Under the pieces are notes generated by a model. It was not told the DNA's origin. It ran no database searches and saw only the letters and a list, made by a program, of their open reading frames with translations. DNA of 51,939 bases from a virus. This document shows, in pieces, positions 39,239-51,000 of this stretch (position 1 is the stretch's first letter; each line of letters begins with the position of its first letter). The translations under genes and the position numbers were made by a program. The stretch is taken from IMG/VR virus record IMGVR_UViG_3300009603_000019, positions 1 to 51,939 of that record, one strand, 5' to 3'.

Positions 39239-42200
39239 TGTTCAATCCCATTAGCTTAGCTCGCTTTCTGATTCGCCCCTTGATTTCAGCCACTCTCTTA
39301 CTGCCCTTCTTTTGAAACTCAAACCGTCTATGCCGCACCACAGCATCCACGTCAACCGTTCGTATTGGTACCCCCGCCACTCTGCCCCACACTTCCAACG
39401 GGGACTTACCCTTTGATAGATCTCTCGTAATAGACTTGATTTTAGAAGCAGGGGGCAATAGAGAATTTACTAAATGATCCATGTTAGGTCCATAGATGGC
39501 CGTTAAGTCTATATCCCCTACAAAGGTAGGATCATCTGCACCATACTCCTTTCTGATGGGCGCACCCGTCATCGTTTTCTCATTAGCCACTAGCTCATAG
39601 GTTGTCTTTAGTATGGGATGCATCCTCCCTATCCAAGCGTTCAAGTCTAAGATGCCCTCTGCTGTTTCTATGTCCAGATATGGTAGATCTGGCACGGCAT
39701 AGGTAGGCTGGTGGTCAATCATAAAAGGCAATCGTGTCGCTAGGTTCTCTTTAAAATAATCTGGAGTGGCAGGATCGTCTTGATACTCAACCTGAGACAA
39801 CTCGCCCAACTCCGCACGGGCCTTAGCTGCACTGGCATACTTGGCGGGACGATTGATGATAGATTCTATTTGCAGAGGAATATTCTTTCTTAACCATGTG
39901 TAGAAAGGAATGATGTTCCTCATAACATTTTTCTCAAAGTCGGTCAGTTCACTGTAGTCGAACAAATATTTTTTGACGTTGAATGCCGCCTCTGCCCCCG
40001 TCATTCCATCCAACATAGACTGTATGAACAAAGCCCCTCTGGCATTGTGTTCCGTAATACGTGCTGCCCCTCTTGTAAAACGCAGGTAAGCGTTATTGCC
40101 AAGAACCCTCTTCAACCCCTCCGCACTCAATGGGACTCTACGCTCCCCCGTGGCGGGATCTTTCCAACCCCTCGTTACTGTCTCCCCCTCCAACCCAAAT
40201 AGATAGTTCTTAGCCCGTTGACCAACCCCCGCTTCATGGGGGTCTTCTATCTGACCTAACTCCACCATCTGACTAAACAACTCACCCTTCTCTGGCTCAG
40301 CCTCGACCCCCTGACCAAGGAGATTGTTTATCTTCTGCTTAACCTCCATTGGCAATTCGTCAGGCAACAGTTTCTCCATGCCATTCGTCTCATAGATCTC
40401 CTTCATAGAGATCGTAAGCCTTTCAATGGCTGAGATATGATTGCTGGATAAGCCTACAGGTTTTAATGCCCCCTCCAAGATATACTTCTCTATGGCCAAT
40501 GCGAACTTCTCCTCCGCATTGACCTTTTCCCCCGGCAAGGGATCTGGGTCAGGCCACATGATCTGATCGACAAAATCACGGGTATCATCCTCACTGAATT
40601 GACGACCCAACGGTCTTGCCTCCCCATAAGCATCCTCGCTGAATGCCTCAAGACGCTTCTTCACCAAGTCCCTGCCCTTCGGCTCTCCCATCCCAAAGAT
40701 CCATCGATTGATGACATCCTTATCCCCATTCTCCAGCAAGTTGGATCGACGCGCCAAGTGCGCCAACTCATGGATCATCGTAGAGACATCACCACTCTTG
40801 AAAGCCACTATGGTTGCCCTGCCACTATCTAAAAAGTTGGTAAGTCCTTTGATCTTCTCTATTTCCCCTGACTTTTCCTTCTGGAAGAAGGTCATGCCGC
40901 CATTAAGAGCCTTGTTCGACAAGTCTTCGGAGATGTCTATGGCATTATACTTTCCCGTTTCATGTTCTATTGTAGACAATTTTAATGAAGGTCTTTCACC
41001 CACTGCCTTGGCAGGATCAGCAAGGTCATCTGCTTTTGCATCGACTCGATGGATAATCTTCCGAAAGGTATCACCTACCCCACCGCGTTCATTATTCTTG
41101 ATATAACGATCAGCCACTCTTTGATATTCATACTTAGCTACCGCTGCTGGACCCCAAGCCTGTGCTGTTGCTACTTGCTTCAGATTTGAGGCCCAGATTA
41201 TCTTTTTATAACCACCTTTTGCCGCCTCTTGTATAAGCAACTTTTGAGCTACCATAGGAAATGTGCCGGGACTCAGTGGAATTCCCCAACCACCCATATT
41301 CTCTTCGACACCTTGAAAATAATCACTTTGCAATTCGTGTAATACTAAATACTTATCATCATTATCAGGGTTGGGGTAATAATCACTTATTTTATAATGA
41401 CCTATAGCATTCTGTCTTGTCGAATATGGGGAAAAAGGCTCTTCTCCAAGCTCTGTGTATCCCGACCTTCTCGCACCAGACTGTGTCGCATCATCTATCA
41501 TAAATGGTCCCTCCTCAAGCACCTCTTCAAAGCGGGCCTTAGGACCTAAATCATGTTGAACGGCTTGCACGAAACCTTGGTCTAACCCTTCTGCTGCCAA
41601 CCTGTACTCATCAATACTTGCACCGGGTGATGGCATTCCTTCTGCCACTATGTATCCTGTTCTAAATCCAACATCTGAACGACCCCTAGATTCACCTAGG
41701 TAAGCCGCTCCTTGCGCCCTCTTCGCCGCTTCCTTAGCACGAGCCTCATCACGAGGATCGTCTAACTCCCATGGATCATAACGGATGTCATCTTCTGTTT
41801 GAAGTAACTCATCTTTTCTCCTTGCCGATAGGACTGCTTCCTTGCTGGTGATTGGAAGTTGTTTTTTATGGATGTTGTGAGGCCTCATATACGCCCCACT
41901 TGAATTTTGTCTAAACCAATAACCAGCCGCCCCTTCTTTAACCCTAGAGAGCTTAATAGAATTTTGAAGAATGATATCTGGAAACGCGAACATTGGCTTT
42001 TCAAGTCGTTGCCCTACTGTCACTATATTTTGTAGGGCTTCCGATATGAGAGCAGATGAATTATCCAATCCAAATTTCGGCTCTTCTAGATCCCTCATTC
42101 TTATAGTAGACTCTTGCAACTTCCCTCCAACTCCCCGGCGATACTTAGCTCCTGTTCTCGGTTCCAGAGCGGTGGGCAACTTATGTCCAGCCACCGGGTC

Positions 42201-45200
42201 CGCTGCATAAAAAACATTTTTATCTAACGAGCCATTTTTTATCATCTGGTCTATCAACACTTCAGATAGGTCAGATCGTATCGTTAGGTCTAAGGGTTCT
42301 GTAAAATCCTTTGTATTTGCGGGATTCAAAATTCGCCAAATGATCTGATCGTTTTTATTAGAAGGATTTAATCGTATCCTCATGGGAGAAGTAGCATAAC
42401 GTATATCATCTTGATAGCTTGATGGCTCTCTAAATGTGTGTCCAAAAGAGCTTTCTGTAGTAGGCTCTCCCGATGCAGTTAGTGGAGAACCCTTCCCGTA
42501 GAAATCTGCCTCCCCCTTAGTTAACCCCGATGAGGGTTCAAGTCCCCAACGATGAGAAAGGCGCGGTGACAATTGAGGAAGTCTGTGTCCAAATATTATT
42601 TGACCGTCATCCAAGCGTTGCTCCAATGCTAATTCCCCATTGGGGCTTAACATTTGTCCCTGCGAAAGCTCTGCTGGCCTTACGCGAAATAGACCACGAT
42701 CCATAGCGTTTACTAAATTGTTCTTTGTAATCTTTTGATTGGGAAAGTTTTCAACCGCATAATTCAACCAATCGTCAAACATCATAAATTCTTCACCTTC
42801 GCCGGGATGTCGTAAGGAAGTCCACTCTTTTTCTTTTGCCAGTCTTCTTGGATCATCTGGCCAAGCCTTGCCCTTCTTTTCTGTTTCAACCAGTCTCGTT
42901 TTAGGTATATTGGTTCTGCTGCCCTCAATTACGGGACCAAGCTTTTTCTTTAACTCTGCAAAGGTAAGCATCTGCTCCCCACTCTCATCTTTGCGCCATA
43001 TGGATTTCTTACGCTTGGATTCCTCCTCAACAAAAGAGGCCATCATACTACGCAATGCTGGCATCGCCTCCGTCTTCTCGTCCCACCATGGTTTCCATCC
43101 CGAATCATCCGTAGCTGCCTGAGGAAGGACATCAAAAATGTTTTGCTCCACATACTTGGACTTGACCTGATTGAAATCACTAAACCCTTCGATGGTAAGT
43201 TTATTCCACCACTCTGCCGGGACACCCCCACTATACCACGCCCACTGTCTGGCCATGCCATCGTATAATTCGGCTAGGGCATGAGCCTCCTCTTTTGAAA
43301 TCTCCTCATTCTTGATGCTGGCAAACACCTCCTGTATGTGTCGGGTAGCATTGTTGACCCGCTCTTTTGTATCACCCCACGATGGCATCCCCTGTATCCC
43401 CTCACGGATAGCCCCGACAGGAATAGTTCTGGCACTGTGGTAAATGCCATAGGCAGCACTCTCCACACCAGCCAGTTCAGCCATCTCATTCGTGCTAAAC
43501 GTCTGGGCGAATATACCGTGTTTGTCCATCTCACTTCTCATGTCCTTGAGACTTAAGACTCTTCCATCTTTCAGCTTGAACTTATAATCTTGAATAACCT
43601 TAGGACCACCCACCTTGAATTCTACATAAGACCTTAGTCCGCGAGGCATGTTGTCTGTACCACCCCATTGGAGCATAGCTGCCTCAAGGTAACGCACTGG
43701 ATTCGTTACGCCAGCTACGTAGTTGGTGAATATATTCGATTGGACATTACGCGCTACGTAACCCCAACTGCCTAAAGCCCATTGCCGCCATAGAGTTGTC
43801 CCCATCTGCCACTGTTTCCAAAGCTTAGACCACCCTCCAGACTTCGACACATCTACAGCCCCCTCCATAAGTTCATTAGTAGTCTTAAGGGCATTGACCA
43901 TATCCTTGGGCATGGCGTAAAAAACAGCCCCCTCACCCTTCCACTCTCCCGCTGGAGAATAGAAATCAAAACCCTTTGATAAAAACTTCTTATGCAGAGG
44001 ATGTGCTTTATCTGTAGCTATAGCCATATCTACAGGGATGGTAAGCGTCCTGTCGTTGAGTATATACTCCTGAAACTTCTTTGTATTTCTCAATCTCAAA
44101 GACTCAAAGGAGCGATTCCCATACAACAATGCATAGTCCATTTCAGAAGGACTCAATCCCAGCAGCTTACTATACAGATCTTTATATGTAGCTTTGTTTT
44201 GAAATGTAGCTTTTACGTCTCCCTCCATATGAGAGAAAAAACTCTGCCTACCCTCAGATGACATGATCTTCTGCATTATATGCTCTATGTCCGCTTCACT
44301 ATCCATGCTTGTTTCAAGAAATCGGCGCATAGTGCGTTCGCCAGAAGCACTTAGGGGGGCTCGACTTGGCAAGTAATCGCTTCTCAATTCTGTTTGATCT
44401 AAGAGGCCATGTTTTAAATCTTTATCTGTCATCTCTTTGGTAAGAGACTTAACGAGATTCAACATCTCGTACATCTTTTCCTTGAAATCAGCATCCCCCG
44501 GCCCCTCGTCAATCATTCTCTTTGCCGACTTCGTATTGGCTGCAAGGAGACTCATAGCATACCGTGCATCCAGACCGTACACCTTAGTCATGTGCAGCAT
44601 CGCATTCTTAATAGCTTGTGATTCAGAAGCACTATCAAGAGAAGCCTTGTTAACAAACCCTAAGTATTTGGAGGCATTGTTTTGGATAGACTCATCAAGA
44701 GCCTCATCTGACAAACCCGTAAGATGCTCCACCAACTCTCCCTTATCTACGTTAGCACCTTGTGCGCCAGCTATTTCTTCTGCATTCTCTTTTAAAAACT
44801 TTCTGAAAGTAGCAGCCGTCGCTGGATTCTGTAGCCTCTTGATCACATTATTTTGAATAAACAGCCCGCCAAATCCCCTTTTCGGTAGATGGGCATCCAG
44901 TTTCCCCATAGTACTAAGGACCAGATTGACATGATTAGAAACCCCCTCTGGCACCGTGTACCCTTCCTCTCGTAAGCTTGGAATAACCTTGCCAAGCTTC
45001 GTCCTGCGTGGCTCTAATAAAGCTTTCTCAGCGGCTGTCTCCTCCATATCAAAAATACGCAACTGCTCATGCATATCCTCTTCAATGAAGGGCTTGCCTG
45101 ATTCGTCTGTCGCACCAATTTTCTTTTCAAGATCTTCTTCTAGATTGGCTCTTCGTATGGCCACATCTTGCTGTGGATCAGCAAGTTTCGTATTCAACGC

Positions 45201-46091
45201 CTTCCTTGCCCTGAACTCTGCTTCTACCGTTGTCTCCACGCCCCTTAGAAATCGCCCTCCCTTAAGGGCTCTTGCGCCCTTTCCTATAAACCCAACGCCC
45301 GTATACGTCAGTGGATCAAGCATTATATCTGCTAGCAGGCCTAGTGCGGCTAGCTGATAATTTTCAGCCGAAGATAGGGGTATGGTATTCAGCCGCGCTG
45401 CCTCTGACGTACGATAATCCTTATCCGCCACCACCCTTATTAAATCACCCCACTTCATCATTGCCTCCCAAGGATTCGTCGCTCTAGTCTCCTCGTATAT
45501 CCCAAAACCAGCATCTAATAATTTTTTACCAATAATTCCATTGTTGGATCTAAGGATCTGACCCCACTCTGCACGGTAGGCGGGCCTATTGAGTATAGAT
45601 CCATATTCTGGATCATAATCGTCATCAAAGGTATAACGCAACTCGCTCAAAGATTGTTTGAAAGCTTCCCCTACATCACCCGTCCTCATCATCTCCAGCA
45701 CCCCACCCGTAATCATATACAGAGGCGTTTGAAGAACATCAACCGTTGTTTGTAGGAGCCCCTCCGTTTTATGTCTTTTTGAGTCAAGAGCAATTTCGTC
45801 GGAGAAATCATCCAGATAGTTCTCACCCGGCTCTATATCGCCCGTCAAGATGCCCTGCTGCGTCAACATTCCCTCTGGTCCCATAGTCTGTATATTGCGC
45901 TGGCTAGAGGTTAACGCACTCCTCTCGCTTCTATTTTGATTGCGCCTTGTAAGAGCATCGATGTCACGGGTAACCCTATAGCCGGGGAACTGCGTTGACT
46001 CAAGAGATACAAAATCATCCGACAATGGATAGCCCTGCTGCCGCTGCTGATCTGAGACAGACTCTCTGATTAAATCGGTAAAAATGGCCAT
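39225..46091 (-). CDS. Large polyvalent-type virion protein with metallopeptidase motif, 2288 aa
   Basis: Helical N-terminal 1000 residues include TTLWRQWALGSWGYVARNVQSNIF, a membrane-proximal type stretch. Around residue 1585 LHELQSDYFQGVEEN matches the conserved E-[IL]-Q-S-D-x-x-Q block of polyvalent-protein domains, with a following YKKIIWASNLKQVATAQAWG strand. STMIHELAHLARR gives the HExxH zinc-peptidase motif (H1774-H1778). The last 400 residues contain KYLFDYSELTDFEKNVMRN and PFYTWLRKNIPLQIE, a widely shared phage block, and a basic tail. Polyvalent proteins are known to be injected with phage DNA and to act against host defences. It should be carried inside the virion; this is inferred from family and position. 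Confidence 0.8.
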   Translation of the reverse strand: MAIFTDLIRESVSDQQRQQGYPLSDDFVSLESTQFPGYRVTRDIDALTRRNQNRSERSALTSSQRNIQTMGPEGMLTQQGILTGDIEPGENYLDDFSDEIALDSKRHKTEGLLQTTVDVLQTPLYMITGGVLEMMRTGDVGEAFKQSLSELRYTFDDDYDPEYGSILNRPAYRAEWGQILRSNNGIIGKKLLDAGFGIYEETRATNPWEAMMKWGDLIRVVADKDYRTSEAARLNTIPLSSAENYQLAALGLLADIMLDPLTYTGVGFIGKGARALKGGRFLRGVETTVEAEFRARKALNTKLADPQQDVAIRRANLEEDLEKKIGATDESGKPFIEEDMHEQLRIFDMEETAAEKALLEPRRTKLGKVIPSLREEGYTVPEGVSNHVNLVLSTMGKLDAHLPKRGFGGLFIQNNVIKRLQNPATAATFRKFLKENAEEIAGAQGANVDKGELVEHLTGLSDEALDESIQNNASKYLGFVNKASLDSASESQAIKNAMLHMTKVYGLDARYAMSLLAANTKSAKRMIDEGPGDADFKEKMYEMLNLVKSLTKEMTDKDLKHGLLDQTELRSDYLPSRAPLSASGERTMRRFLETSMDSEADIEHIMQKIMSSEGRQSFFSHMEGDVKATFQNKATYKDLYSKLLGLSPSEMDYALLYGNRSFESLRLRNTKKFQEYILNDRTLTIPVDMAIATDKAHPLHKKFLSKGFDFYSPAGEWKGEGAVFYAMPKDMVNALKTTNELMEGAVDVSKSGGWSKLWKQWQMGTTLWRQWALGSWGYVARNVQSNIFTNYVAGVTNPVRYLEAAMLQWGGTDNMPRGLRSYVEFKVGGPKVIQDYKFKLKDGRVLSLKDMRSEMDKHGIFAQTFSTNEMAELAGVESAAYGIYHSARTIPVGAIREGIQGMPSWGDTKERVNNATRHIQEVFASIKNEEISKEEAHALAELYDGMARQWAWYSGGVPAEWWNKLTIEGFSDFNQVKSKYVEQNIFDVLPQAATDDSGWKPWWDEKTEAMPALRSMMASFVEEESKRKKSIWRKDESGEQMLTFAELKKKLGPVIEGSRTNIPKTRLVETEKKGKAWPDDPRRLAKEKEWTSLRHPGEGEEFMMFDDWLNYAVENFPNQKITKNNLVNAMDRGLFRVRPAELSQGQMLSPNGELALEQRLDDGQIIFGHRLPQLSPRLSHRWGLEPSSGLTKGEADFYGKGSPLTASGEPTTESSFGHTFREPSSYQDDIRYATSPMRIRLNPSNKNDQIIWRILNPANTKDFTEPLDLTIRSDLSEVLIDQMIKNGSLDKNVFYAADPVAGHKLPTALEPRTGAKYRRGVGGKLQESTIRMRDLEEPKFGLDNSSALISEALQNIVTVGQRLEKPMFAFPDIILQNSIKLSRVKEGAAGYWFRQNSSGAYMRPHNIHKKQLPITSKEAVLSARRKDELLQTEDDIRYDPWELDDPRDEARAKEAAKRAQGAAYLGESRGRSDVGFRTGYIVAEGMPSPGASIDEYRLAAEGLDQGFVQAVQHDLGPKARFEEVLEEGPFMIDDATQSGARRSGYTELGEEPFSPYSTRQNAIGHYKISDYYPNPDNDDKYLVLHELQSDYFQGVEENMGGWGIPLSPGTFPMVAQKLLIQEAAKGGYKKIIWASNLKQVATAQAWGPAAVAKYEYQRVADRYIKNNERGGVGDTFRKIIHRVDAKADDLADPAKAVGERPSLKLSTIEHETGKYNAIDISEDLSNKALNGGMTFFQKEKSGEIEKIKGLTNFLDSGRATIVAFKSGDVSTMIHELAHLARRSNLLENGDKDVINRWIFGMGEPKGRDLVKKRLEAFSEDAYGEARPLGRQFSEDDTRDFVDQIMWPDPDPLPGEKVNAEEKFALAIEKYILEGALKPVGLSSNHISAIERLTISMKEIYETNGMEKLLPDELPMEVKQKINNLLGQGVEAEPEKGELFSQMVELGQIEDPHEAGVGQRAKNYLFGLEGETVTRGWKDPATGERRVPLSAEGLKRVLGNNAYLRFTRGAARITEHNARGALFIQSMLDGMTGAEAAFNVKKYLFDYSELTDFEKNVMRNIIPFYTWLRKNIPLQIESIINRPAKYASAAKARAELGELSQVEYQDDPATPDYFKENLATRLPFMIDHQPTYAVPDLPYLDIETAEGILDLNAWIGRMHPILKTTYELVANEKTMTGAPIRKEYGADDPTFVGDIDLTAIYGPNMDHLVNSLLPPASKIKSITRDLSKGKSPLEVWGRVAGVPIRTVDVDAVVRHRRFEFQKKGSKRVAEIKGRIRKRAKLMGLNIGTE

Positions 46092-46104
46092 TTTATAACC
46101 CTAG

Positions 46105-47985
46105 TTATAGAGTTGTTACGGATTGCACGTTAGATGGTCTAGTCTTTACTCCCTCAAGGTGATCAAAGGATTTGTCAGTAAGAGAATTACCGCTTCCACT
46201 ACGACCCCTACCTCCTGACGGAGATGCTCCCGCCTGAATCCTTCCCCTTCCCCTTCCAGTGGCAATCCTTTTCTCCTCTTTTTCCTTCTCTGCTTCTTTC
46301 TCTTTATCAAAGCTTAAGTCAGGCCAGTAAAGTGATAGAGCGTTAAACAACTCATCCACTCTACGTATAGCCTCATCACGAATCTCCGCATTCGTCACGC
46401 CGTCCCCTATTTTTACTTTTAAAGCATTTTTTAATTTATTTCTCTTTCCTTCCGTGGCAACTGCCGCATTTTTTGCCATAGACTTTACTGTCATTTCATC
46501 CAACTGACTGAATCCCGGCAGGTCTGTTAGCTCAAAGGCATTTAACATACCGCCAAGCCCCATCATAGCAGACTCAGTAAATTTTGGCTCATGGGTATGT
46601 ATCTGTTGCGCTACCCTATCCCTTTCCCAAGAACTCAGAAATTTAATATCACCAAGAAAGCCTAATACTTCGTCTTTGCCATAAGCTCCAGCATCAATCA
46701 GGCCAGTATACTGCTTTGCCATCCTATCGGGTAAATTATCGGCAGTGCCTACGGGTATCTGGAGTTCTAATGACCTGTCCCATTCAAATCGATCAACCAT
46801 CCATTTCTCTATCCCAAACGCAGTGGGGTTGTTTTCTATATCCCTAATAGCCTTATTCATTGCTTCCAAAAAATTTGTAAATCGTCCACCTTGCATATGA
46901 ATTTTTGCTTGAGCTAGAATTGTTTGTGATACCCGAGACTTTGATTCTATTGCCATAGAGCTAAACTTATTTTTGATATTTCTTATAAGTAACTCTTTTT
47001 TAGACTCTCCTATGTTCGGATTCTTTAATAGGTCATCATACACGCGAGTCAATGTCCCATAGTCCCTAGCCCCTTCTATATCAAGAGTTGTTATCTCACC
47101 CGCCTGTATACTTTCATGCTCAGATACTATATTGTTGAGAGTTGGACTATCCCCTGCAAACACATATGCTTGATCCACATCCCCAACCTTTAGTGCGTTC
47201 AGGATTTTTTCTCTCATAGCACTCGATATTCGAGCTTGTTGCACTGAAGGTGTGTAATAAGTGCCTCCTTGTTGGTTCATCAACTGTATGGCATAATCAT
47301 AATTCTCGTTCTTTAGGGCAATCTCGACTGTCGCATCATAATCTTCTCTGCCCATAAGATATTTATTATACCCCGAACTATGTGCGTTGACCTTTTCTAA
47401 TTGTCTCTCTATATCATCTAGTCGTTCGTTGTATAAGGCAATCGTCTTATCATCGGCACCGTATTCAAAGTTCGGGTCTTCCATTACTGCAAGAATATTC
47501 TCTTTGGTGCCTTCAAGTTGTCCTACTATATCTTGGAAGGTTTCTGCATTTGTACCACCAGCTTGTAACTGCCGATAGTTTTGACTCTCCAGCGACTTAG
47601 AAAAATCTAAAGCTACATCTGCCAGACGAAAACTTTGTTCAGATTTCTGATGTATATTATCTACAATAAATCTTATCTGAGATTGAGCTTCGTCATAAAG
47701 AGGATCGTCTTCGCCAAATTCATCAGCCAGACCTTGTAAATTTCTAGTCTGCCCCAACTCCTCAAGAAGACGCAATCTCCCTTCATACTCTCTTTGCTCC
47801 TCTTCCTCTTCGCGTGCATACTCACGACTCTCACCTAGCAACCTCTCCTGATACTCACGCTTTTCCAGCATTTGCCCTCTCTCATATTGACGCTCCATAT
47901 TCCGCGTATAGAGAGGGACAAAGGTTTCTGCTGCACCTTCAGCAAAACCTCCAGCAAAGTCACCAAGCTTATCTAGAAAAGACAT
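46105..47985 (-). CDS. Putative internal virion protein, 626 aa
   Basis: Begins MSFLDKLGDFAGGFAEGAAETFV, an amphipathic Gly/Ala helix, then a charged coiled coil (NMERQYERGQMLEKREYQERLLGESREYAREEEEEQREY). The rest is helical and repeat-poor, ending in a low-complexity basic/Gly tail (GRGRGRIQAGASPSGGRGRSGSGN). No enzymatic motif. It lies between the giant repeat protein and the polyvalent protein, the place of internal or ejection proteins in podoviruses. The start follows the giant gene's stop by 38 bases. Confidence 0.7.
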   Translation of the reverse strand: MSFLDKLGDFAGGFAEGAAETFVPLYTRNMERQYERGQMLEKREYQERLLGESREYAREEEEEQREYEGRLRLLEELGQTRNLQGLADEFGEDDPLYDEAQSQIRFIVDNIHQKSEQSFRLADVALDFSKSLESQNYRQLQAGGTNAETFQDIVGQLEGTKENILAVMEDPNFEYGADDKTIALYNERLDDIERQLEKVNAHSSGYNKYLMGREDYDATVEIALKNENYDYAIQLMNQQGGTYYTPSVQQARISSAMREKILNALKVGDVDQAYVFAGDSPTLNNIVSEHESIQAGEITTLDIEGARDYGTLTRVYDDLLKNPNIGESKKELLIRNIKNKFSSMAIESKSRVSQTILAQAKIHMQGGRFTNFLEAMNKAIRDIENNPTAFGIEKWMVDRFEWDRSLELQIPVGTADNLPDRMAKQYTGLIDAGAYGKDEVLGFLGDIKFLSSWERDRVAQQIHTHEPKFTESAMMGLGGMLNAFELTDLPGFSQLDEMTVKSMAKNAAVATEGKRNKLKNALKVKIGDGVTNAEIRDEAIRRVDELFNALSLYWPDLSFDKEKEAEKEKEEKRIATGRGRGRIQAGASPSGGRGRSGSGNSLTDKSFDHLEGVKTRPSNVQSVTTL

Positions 47986-48023
47986 TGTATACTCCAGTAT
48001 TTATCACAGTTATGCTACTATAT

Positions 48024-51000
48024 TTATGGCTGCGTTGCTGTACTTAATGCACTTGCCGCGTTAGTCGCTACTCCTGCTGGATTACCTGTTTTTGCCGCTA
48101 CCACAGCACCTACTACATTTCCAGCAATAGCTCCGAACTTAGCCCATCCGCTGGTACGAGCCACCTGACGCTCTGGAGTAACATTGCCTCCATTAAGAAG
48201 AGCAAATATCCCCTCCAACTGACCCTCACCCTTATAGTTATCTACCCAGTTTTCTGGTATCAACCGTGTGGAAATGTTTCTATGGCTATTCATGCCAAAT
48301 TCTGTAGAGCCTAGATCTATCTCTCCATCATCAATAAAATTCATAGCCTCAGCTATCGACATTGGTCTGCCCCATATCTCCTCAAAACGGCCAGAATAAG
48401 CTTTCAATGTCCTCATTCCTTCTTCTGAAAACACATCTGTAGACTTTTTCAGGCCAGAAAATTCTGGTATAGTCATAGATGAAAACTCACGGGCATAATC
48501 TTGATTAGACGCTATTCGATCCCTACCTGCTGGAGTTATAAGATCCAATGCCCCGAATATAGTATAGTCGGCAAACTGATTCCTAACAGAATTCCAACCA
48601 CCTTCATCTCGTTTCTCTGCATTTAACCACGATTTTCTATCTTCAACAGATGGAAGTATTCCTGTTTCGGTAATATGACTCAATGAAAATGACTCGCCAT
48701 AAGATTGGGTAATTTTCTCTGCCAAAGCTCCAGCTACAAATTGTTCTAATATATCTCTTTTAATAACATCATCAACTAATCCATAATTACCTTCTATGGA
48801 ATCAAACAATCTTGGAGGAGGATTTTCCATTAAACTATCTACAATAGTAGACACGCTTCCCGCATCTGCAATTAGAACTTCTCCACTGTCTAATTTCGGT
48901 ACCATCTCTCGCGCATTCGCACTTGCTATATATCTCCTAATATTACTAGCAGCTCTATTTCTATGATCATCCCCGGTTTCATCATCAAATTTAGGATTTG
49001 CTTCCCTCCATCTACTAATCAACGCATTGTAATCACTCTCTGTTGCAACCTCTGGATCATAGCCTGACATTACTTCAACCATATTCCTTCCATGAGATTC
49101 TGTTGCCAGTTCTCTATAAACTTTTTCCCAATGAGCGGGAATGGATGATCCTATATCTGTATATTCATTTATATAACTCATAGTGTCATTAAACAATATT
49201 CTGTGACTATCATACAAGTCAATATTTGTAGCTTCCTCTTCTCTAGCTCCCATCAACCCTCCCCATACCGCATCATACTTCTCCTCTTGTAAGTCTGCCT
49301 GTTCGTTCGCTCTTAAGAATTTACTCTCTTCAAACTTATTTGCCTGTGCAATATCCTTTAATTGATTGCCAAAGGTATTGTCAAAGACTTCATTGGCTTG
49401 TCTCCAGTTTGAATTAAATGTCTCTTGTTCAGTCAAATACTCATCAGTTCCCGGCTGGAACCCGAGGGCTCTCATATACGTTTCTTTAGCTTTAGTTTCT
49501 GCCATATAGCGCAAGTCAGGATTTTCATCACCATTCTTTGCGGGGTCAGGAGATAGGGGATCATACATCTTATCATACTGGTATTTAGCATCTCTGAACC
49601 CATCATTACTCATTCCAAAGGTTTCAGATACATCACCAATACCTATATACCATGCCCTGTCAGCCTCTTGCTTTGCATTTTGAAATCTTTCTACATCCAA
49701 ATCATTCTCTTTGGAAATGGCATCATACTTATTCATACGATCAAGGTTCTGCATCACAATAGCCGTAGCTATTTGTCGGGATTCTAAAGTAGGTATTCCC
49801 GCCACAGTCAGGTCTTCACCATTTACTAACAACTCCAATTGATCTAAGGTTGGTAAGGCACCCGTAAGAGCCTGAAAGGACTGAGAGATCGTTCGACCTA
49901 CGTCTGTATCGACCAGATGCATTCCCGGCAGTTCCTTTGTCTCAGCATCGATCTCCGAAAGTGGAATGCCTAAATCGCCAAGGTTTATAATACCCTCCAT
50001 GTCTCCAGCAACGCCCGTTATGCCAGCCCATCCTTGAGCGATCTCTGCCGATAGGGAGCGAGTCTGATTGATAATATCAGAGTTCATCTTTTTCAACATG
50101 GCTGCCGTTTCCATCTCACTCAAACCATATTGTGCCGCAAACTCATTGATCTTATTCCCCAACGTCTTATTGAACTGGCGAATATTTTCATATATCTGAG
50201 TCTGCGTTATATCCAACTCCCTGCTTCGTAAGGCCAATGAATCAGTACTCTCTTTCTCCTGTGCCTGAATGCTGGCATCAAACTGTCTACCTCGCTCTTC
50301 CAAGTCCTCGGCTTCTAACCCCAACTTGTCAGTGCTAATATCAATATTGGCCAGCGAGGCAAAGGAATCGGTTAACGTAGTTACCTGTAACGCCGCATAC
50401 TCAGATTTCTTTTGACTGATGGCTAAATCTATGTCGCGTAAGCTGGTTTGATAATTACTGGCCAGATCCTCATATTGCCGCTGCTCTTGGCCACTCCCAG
50501 AAAGCCCATTGACTAGAAAATATCGGTTCGCTTCTTCCAACTGATCATCGTAATCCTCCCTAGCCTGTTCCCGCATCAACCTCTTTTCTTCATCTAGGTC
50601 ATAATTGCCAAAAGAAGTGAGGGCACTTGATAAGGCTGTTGAAAAATCTTTCCTCAAATCACTTTTGGTGAAAGCATCTGTATTTTGAAATCGCTCTAAC
50701 CCCGCTAGAAAATTAGCGACCTCAGGGGAATCTGTAAGATTCTTACCCAGCGTCTCTATCATCAATGCCACTATATCATCCGACTCAGTAGGGCTAACCG
50801 ATGAATAAGTGACATTGCTATCTGGGTCTTTGAACTCTGTCAACCATTCTGCCCCCTCCGCTCTTTCCCAAAAATCTTCCTCTGACTCTCCCGGCCTTGA
50901 GGCTATGTTATATACATCATCTTTATAAAAGGGATGACCGTAGCCGCCATACTCTGGAGTCAAATTAAAAACTTCTACCTCTTCTACCTCCTCAGACCCA

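Noticed and set aside
42868-45357. Several rightward frames of 80-140 codons antisense to the 2,288-aa gene
   Set aside because: No ribosome sites, Ser/Leu/Pro-rich products typical of antisense frames, and full overlap with a gene of clear coding character.
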